Shown here: in pieces, positions 7,027 to 9,535 of the stretch | Numbering within the stretch: the first letter of the stretch is position 1 | Layout of the letters: the number at the start of each line of letters is the position of its first letter | NCBI GenBank assembly: GCA_964343365.1 | Contig: CAYFJI010000073.1 | Location: 1 to 9,535, forward strand | Source of the DNA: CAJXWH01 sp964343365 | GTDB lineage: Bacteria > Pseudomonadota > Gammaproteobacteria > Arenicellales > UBA868 | DNA: 9,535 nt | Reading direction: 5' to 3' | Notes under the pieces: generated by a model | Told to the model about the DNA's origin: nothing | Seen by the model: only the letters and a program-made list of their open reading frames with translations | Databases searched by the model: none | Made by a program: the position numbers and the translations under genes

Positions 7027-7096
7027 CCGCCGGTATTATCCGGATCAGGTTCAGCGGGTTATTCTCAGCCCGACAACAAGCGGACACCCCGTTGGA
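7016..7096 (-). ncRNA. TPP (THI-box) riboswitch in the thiB leader
   Basis: Read on the minus strand, the segment holds all hallmarks of the thiamine pyrophosphate aptamer in order: CGGGGTG, the conserved GGGCTGAGA, AACCCG, GAACCTGATCCGG, ATAATACCGG and CGGAGGGA. Helices that can be drawn are P1 TCCA/TGGA (7096-7093 with 7019-7016), P2 CGGG/CCCG, a short P3 GTCCG/CGGGC with an 8-base loop, P4 CCGG/CCGG and P5 CCT/AGG. CTGAGA is the pyrimidine-sensing part and the GCGGAGGG side binds the pyrophosphate through Mg. It precedes thiB by about 53 bases, so TPP binding should lower expression of thiBPQ. P1 is only about 4 bp, as in other proteobacterial examples with weak closing stems. Confidence 0.97.
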
Positions 7097-7107
7097 TCAC
7101 TGTCACA

Positions 7108-7136
7108 AATTTAGGAGGATTTTCGATTTTGGTCAA
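7108..7136 (-). promoter_or_regulatory. Candidate sigma70 promoter of thiBPQ
   Basis: On the minus strand TTGACC (7136-7131, five of six) and TAAATT (7113-7108, four of six) are separated by exactly 17 bases. The -10 covers the TAA stop codon of the upstream kinase gene. The predicted start, near 7101, lies about five bases before the first paired base of the TPP aptamer, so the transcript would begin directly with the riboswitch. This placement strengthens a match that would be modest on sequence alone. Confidence 0.65.
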
Positions 7137-7707
7137 CCATTAAATGTGACTGACAAACTATTTTTTTTATGGCTGTTATCGCTTGATTTAGACGCGCTTG
7201 CCCAGTTCCTGAGATTTCTACTACATTACAATCATGTTTATGCAATGTTTTATCAAATAAAGCATGAATTTGGCGTCTTTTTTCAGGTTCACCACTCACC
7301 CGCTGGAATTCATCTTTGACCCATGTTAGGTCACAAGAGCAGAGTAGATAAATATGAGCACGGCGAGCTACGCATAGTTTTTCAATCCAATCAGGGCAAT
7401 CTCCGAAATAGAAATTACTGTAAACTAATGTGGAGAATAAGTCGGTATCAAAAAAGACTAAATCCGAGTCAAGTAGTGCCACATTATCTTCGATTAAAAT
7501 TTGTTTCTTTGCAATGATTTCAACGTCTTCATATTGCACGGATCGCTTCATTTCACTGACATAGTCTCGAGCTGCCTCAATTGAATGTGGGGCACCAAAG
7601 AACTTAGATAACTCACTGATAAGTGTTGTTTTTCCAGTACATTCACCTCCAACGGCAGCGATTTTAAGGTGAGAACTAGATTTAATTTTTCCCCTTTTTT
7701 GAACCAT
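7111..7707 (-). CDS. Stand-alone NadR-type P-loop kinase (AAA-family ATPase, COG3172-like)
   Basis: A 198-residue cytoplasmic protein resembling the C-terminal ribosylnicotinamide kinase domain of NadR. Matching elements are Walker A GGECTGKT (20-27), Glu44 and RDYV (47-50), QYEDVEIIAKKQ (58-69), DTDLFSTLVYSNFYFG (87-102) with the Walker-B-like DTD, and the lid segment with TWVKDEFQRVSG (128-139), matching the NadR pattern W-V-x-D-x-x-R. The helix-turn-helix and NMN adenylyltransferase domains of full NadR are absent, so it cannot be the complete enzyme or repressor. Nicotinamide riboside phosphorylation is the first guess. Its position upstream of the thiamine operon makes a thiamine-related substrate conceivable, but it is not under the riboswitch. 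No Shine-Dalgarno sequence is obvious before the ATG. Its stop codon lies in the candidate thiBPQ -10 element. Divergent from the TerB-like gene across 161 AT-rich bases. Confidence 0.82.
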   Translation of the reverse strand: MVQKRGKIKSSSHLKIAAVGGECTGKTTLISELSKFFGAPHSIEAARDYVSEMKRSVQYEDVEIIAKKQILIEDNVALLDSDLVFFDTDLFSTLVYSNFYFGDCPDWIEKLCVARRAHIYLLCSCDLTWVKDEFQRVSGEPEKRRQIHALFDKTLHKHDCNVVEISGTGQARLNQAITAIKKIVCQSHLMVDQNRKSS

Positions 7708-7868
7708 GATGTTAGAGTGGCTCGCTCGACAAAAAAGTTGTATCCAGTGTCAATTAAACCAAAAAATATTTTATTGTTGAATTATCGATCATATTGCAGC
7801 AAATTATTATATCTAAAAAAGTATAAATAGGAGTTTCGGGTAAAAAATAAAAAAAAACGGTAAAAGTC

Positions 7869-8318
7869 ATGTTTAAGTCCATGAAAAAATTCTTTGATGA
7901 CAATCTAGATCATAAGGCAGGGCCCAACCTTAGTGATGAAGCTCTGAAGCTTGCAGCCGCGACTATTCTTTATGAAGCCGCTAGAGCAGATTTTCATATG
8001 AACCCTTTGGAGCGCAAAAAGCTTTTGAATCTTATTGCGGAGAAATTTAGTTTAAGCTCGAATGATACCGTTAAATTGCTTGAGCTTGCTGAAGAAAAAT
8101 CCGATCTTTCTGCTGGACTACATGAATTCACAACGTTAATTAATCAGCATTGGACTGTCGAAGAGCGCATTATGCTTGTCGACAATATGTGGGAAATAGT
8201 TTATGCGGACGGCCATCTCGATAGTAATGAACACCATCTTATGCGTAGAGTACAAAACCTTCTTTATGTGCCGCACCGAGATTATATTTTTGCTAAGTTG
8301 AAGCATAAAACACCGTAA
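7869..8318 (+). CDS. TerB-like (tellurite resistance TerB / COG4103) helical protein
   Basis: A small cytoplasmic all-helical protein of 149 residues in the TerB/DjlA-N family, whose exact biochemical role is unsettled; TerB proteins bind metal ions and are named for tellurite resistance, but isolated copies like this occur without a ter cluster. Two similar halves are visible, each ending a helix with an acidic turn followed by a charged helix: AARADFHMNPLERKKL (37-52) and VYADGHLDSNEHHLMRR (111-127). The second, with Asp114, Asp118 and Glu121, is the family's hallmark. No signal peptide or membrane segment is seen. Start chosen at ATG 7869; an in-frame ATG four codons later (7881) is an alternative and neither has a clear Shine-Dalgarno sequence. 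No other ter gene is nearby. The phosphodiesterase gene follows after 13 bases, suggesting an operon. Confidence 0.85.
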   Translation: MFKSMKKFFDDNLDHKAGPNLSDEALKLAAATILYEAARADFHMNPLERKKLLNLIAEKFSLSSNDTVKLLELAEEKSDLSAGLHEFTTLINQHWTVEERIMLVDNMWEIVYADGHLDSNEHHLMRRVQNLLYVPHRDYIFAKLKHKTP

Positions 8319-8331
8319 TGTTGTTACGTTA

Positions 8332-9096
8332 GTGACTAGGAAGCATAGTTTTTTAGAACATGACGGGCTTCTTGCTTTTGCACATAGGGGTGATCAGGAA
8401 AATGCTCCAGAAAATACAATGCCAGCTTTTCAAAGTGCAGCACAACTCGGGTTCAAGTATATAGAGACGGATGTACAAGCTACAGCTGATGGCATACTTG
8501 TGATTTTTCATGATAGGATGCTGGACAGATTAACGGGTGTTAAAGGTAGGATAGATCAAATTACATGGCCTGAGCTACGTCTGCTCAAAATCAACGGAAT
8601 TGTTTCTATTCCAACATTGGAAGAGGTGCTAGGCGATTTTTCTAATATTCGTTTTAATATTGAACCGAAGTCCGATAAATCAGTTGATCTGCTAGCTCAA
8701 GTTATTCGACGAACTGCATCGATAGAAAGAATTTGTGTTGGGTCATTCTCGGACAAGCGATTGAAGAGAATTCGAAGTATTTTCCCCGATATTTGTACAT
8801 CCATGGGTCGTTTCGAAGTTGCAAGGGCTCGTCTCCATAGTAAAGGTATCTCCAAACCTTTTTTTACAGCTAACTGTGTTCAAGTCCCTGTACGATGGAA
8901 AGGAATTCAAATTTTGGACCACCAGTTTATCAGTGCTATGAAACAACAGGGCCTTCAAGTACATGTTTGGACTGTTAATGATTCTAAAGAGATGGATCGC
9001 CTTATCGATCTAGGTGTGGATGGGTTAATGACAGACTACCCATTAATTTTGAGAGACGTTCTGAAGCGTCGTAGTTTATGGCCTCAAGCCAATTAA
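8332..9096 (+). CDS. Cytoplasmic glycerophosphodiester phosphodiesterase (UgpQ/GDPD family)
   Basis: It hydrolyses glycerophosphodiesters, the deacylation products of phospholipids, to sn-glycerol 3-phosphate and an alcohol. The TIM-barrel motifs are in order: FAHRGDQENAPENT with His18, Arg19 and Glu27; YIETDVQATADG with Glu45 and Asp47 (metal ligands); the catalytic-type His60 in VIFHDRMLDRLTG; FNIEPK (108-113) with Glu111; and the C-terminal VHVWTVND and VDGLMTDYP. At 254 residues without a signal peptide it matches the cytosolic UgpQ type rather than periplasmic GlpQ. The start is a GTG 13 bases after the TerB-like gene; the next in-frame ATG is residue 30, beyond the HRG motif, so a start at or near the GTG is required. 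No Shine-Dalgarno sequence is evident, which fits coupling to the gene before it. Its stop shares TTAA with the convergent MFS gene. Confidence 0.93.
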   Translation: MTRKHSFLEHDGLLAFAHRGDQENAPENTMPAFQSAAQLGFKYIETDVQATADGILVIFHDRMLDRLTGVKGRIDQITWPELRLLKINGIVSIPTLEEVLGDFSNIRFNIEPKSDKSVDLLAQVIRRTASIERICVGSFSDKRLKRIRSIFPDICTSMGRFEVARARLHSKGISKPFFTANCVQVPVRWKGIQILDHQFISAMKQQGLQVHVWTVNDSKEMDRLIDLGVDGLMTDYPLILRDVLKRRSLWPQAN

Positions 9097-9535
9097 TTAT
9101 ATTGTGATTCGGCATTTTTTGTGCGCCAAAACACAATCATTCCTGCAAAAAATAGTGAAAGAATTGAGAGTATACCGATGCGTGGGTTTCCAGTCATAAG
9201 CGTGATTAAACCCATTAAGAATGGACCAAATACTGCGGCCGCCTTGCCTACAACATTATAAAAGCCAAAGAATTCTGCGTTTCTTTCAGCAGGAATTAAC
9301 TGACTAAAAATAGATCGACTTAGTGCTTGAATACCGCCCTGCACCAACCCAATTACCGCAGCTAAAATGTACATCTCAATAGCTGAATCCATAAAATAGG
9401 CAAAGATTGTTATTCCTACGTAGGACCAAAGGCAAACCCAAATACCTTTGCGGGCACCATATCTTTCTCCCAACCTTCCAAATGCAATAGCAGCGGGAAA
9501 TCCGATAAACTGTACCATAAGCAAAGCGGTAATCA
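9093..9535 (-). CDS. UMF1/Atg22-like MFS permease, C-terminal part (5' end outside window)
   Basis: An inner-membrane transporter of the major facilitator superfamily. About 147 C-terminal residues are visible; the frame stays open to the window edge, and the possible TTG near 9524 is internal because family sequence (ITALLMVQFIGFPAAIAFG) continues before it. The loop GRLGERYGARKG is the MFS loop between paired helices. IYGLVQG-like IGLVQGGIQALSRSIFSQLIP and AERNAEFFGFYNVVGKAAAVFGP are typical of the UMF1 group related to yeast vacuolar Atg22. About four to five hydrophobic segments are visible of the usual twelve. The substrate of bacterial members is not established; adjacency to a phosphodiesterase could hint at small-molecule efflux or uptake but proves nothing. 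It ends tail to tail with the phosphodiesterase with a 4-base overlap. Confidence 0.88.
   Translation of the reverse strand, partial: ITALLMVQFIGFPAAIAFGRLGERYGARKGIWVCLWSYVGITIFAYFMDSAIEMYILAAVIGLVQGGIQALSRSIFSQLIPAERNAEFFGFYNVVGKAAAVFGPFLMGLITLMTGNPRIGILSILSLFFAGMIVFWRTKNAESQYN

Noticed and set aside
7113..7131. A perfect AGGAGG on the plus strand followed 10 bases later by TTG
   Set aside because: The frame from that TTG stops after four codons. The motif falls in the spacer and -10 of the opposite-strand thi promoter.
7092..7517. Plus-strand open frames across the thi leader and the NadR-like gene
   Set aside because: One runs through the riboswitch edge and both lie antisense to a conserved kinase; no protein-like composition or family match.
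7781..7794. Imperfect palindrome around ATCGAT in the divergent intergenic region
   Set aside because: Only six central bases match perfectly; expected by chance in AT-rich DNA.
7777..7830. Possible promoter for the TerB-like gene (TTGAAT, TTGCAG and TATAAA boxes)
   Set aside because: No pair of boxes has a spacer between 15 and 19; the region is so AT-rich that single boxes carry little weight.
8743..8964. Minus-strand open frame inside the GDPD gene
   Set aside because: Antisense to conserved GDPD sequence, no independent support.
1..9535. CRISPR arrays, insertion sequences, tRNA genes, phage or defence genes
   Set aside because: None seen: no regularly spaced repeats, transposase-like proteins, tRNA cloverleaf or defence-type domains on either strand.

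Overview
The window is an ordinary-looking, gene-dense, AT-rich stretch (roughly 40% G+C by eye) of a proteobacterial chromosome. The ArgB and ThiB sequences, the periplasmic glutathione peroxidase, the TerB-like protein and the UMF1-type permease fit a marine or environmental gammaproteobacterium best. An alphaproteobacterium is not excluded. No rRNA, tRNA, insertion sequence, CRISPR array or phage gene is visible, and no gap between genes exceeds about 165 bases.

Layout. (1) 2-2109, plus strand: the 3' part of argB, then a two-gene ABC importer module of the tungstate type (tupB permease, tupC ATPase) with no binding-protein gene beside it. (2) 2087-3550, minus strand: a HAD-IIB phosphatase whose end overlaps tupC tail to tail, and an exported two-cysteine glutathione peroxidase with its own likely promoter. 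(3) 3644-7136, minus strand: a complete thiamine/TPP importer operon thiB-thiP-thiQ with overlapping genes. It is preceded by a textbook TPP riboswitch and a sigma70-like promoter that sits in the last codons of the next gene. (4) 7111-7707, minus strand: a stand-alone NadR-type P-loop kinase. (5) 7869-9096, plus strand: a TerB-like helical protein and a cytoplasmic glycerophosphodiester phosphodiesterase, 13 bases apart. (6) 9093-9535, minus strand: the C-terminal part of a UMF1/Atg22-like MFS permease, running off the window.

How the genes work together. The best-supported unit is thiamine uptake. A transcript starting near 7101 would enter the TPP aptamer within a few bases. The region between aptamer and thiB contains a stem that can bury the thiB ribosome binding site and a second stem that competes with the aptamer's closing helix, and neither is followed by a U-tract. 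This points to control of translation by TPP: high TPP, low synthesis of ThiBPQ. ThiB would deliver thiamine, TMP or TPP to the ThiP channel, powered by ThiQ. The NadR-like kinase lies upstream of the riboswitch and so outside its control; its substrate is unknown.

I found no convincing undescribed multi-gene system. The most open points are the substrate of the NadR-like kinase, the missing TupA partner, and the details of the thi leader switch.
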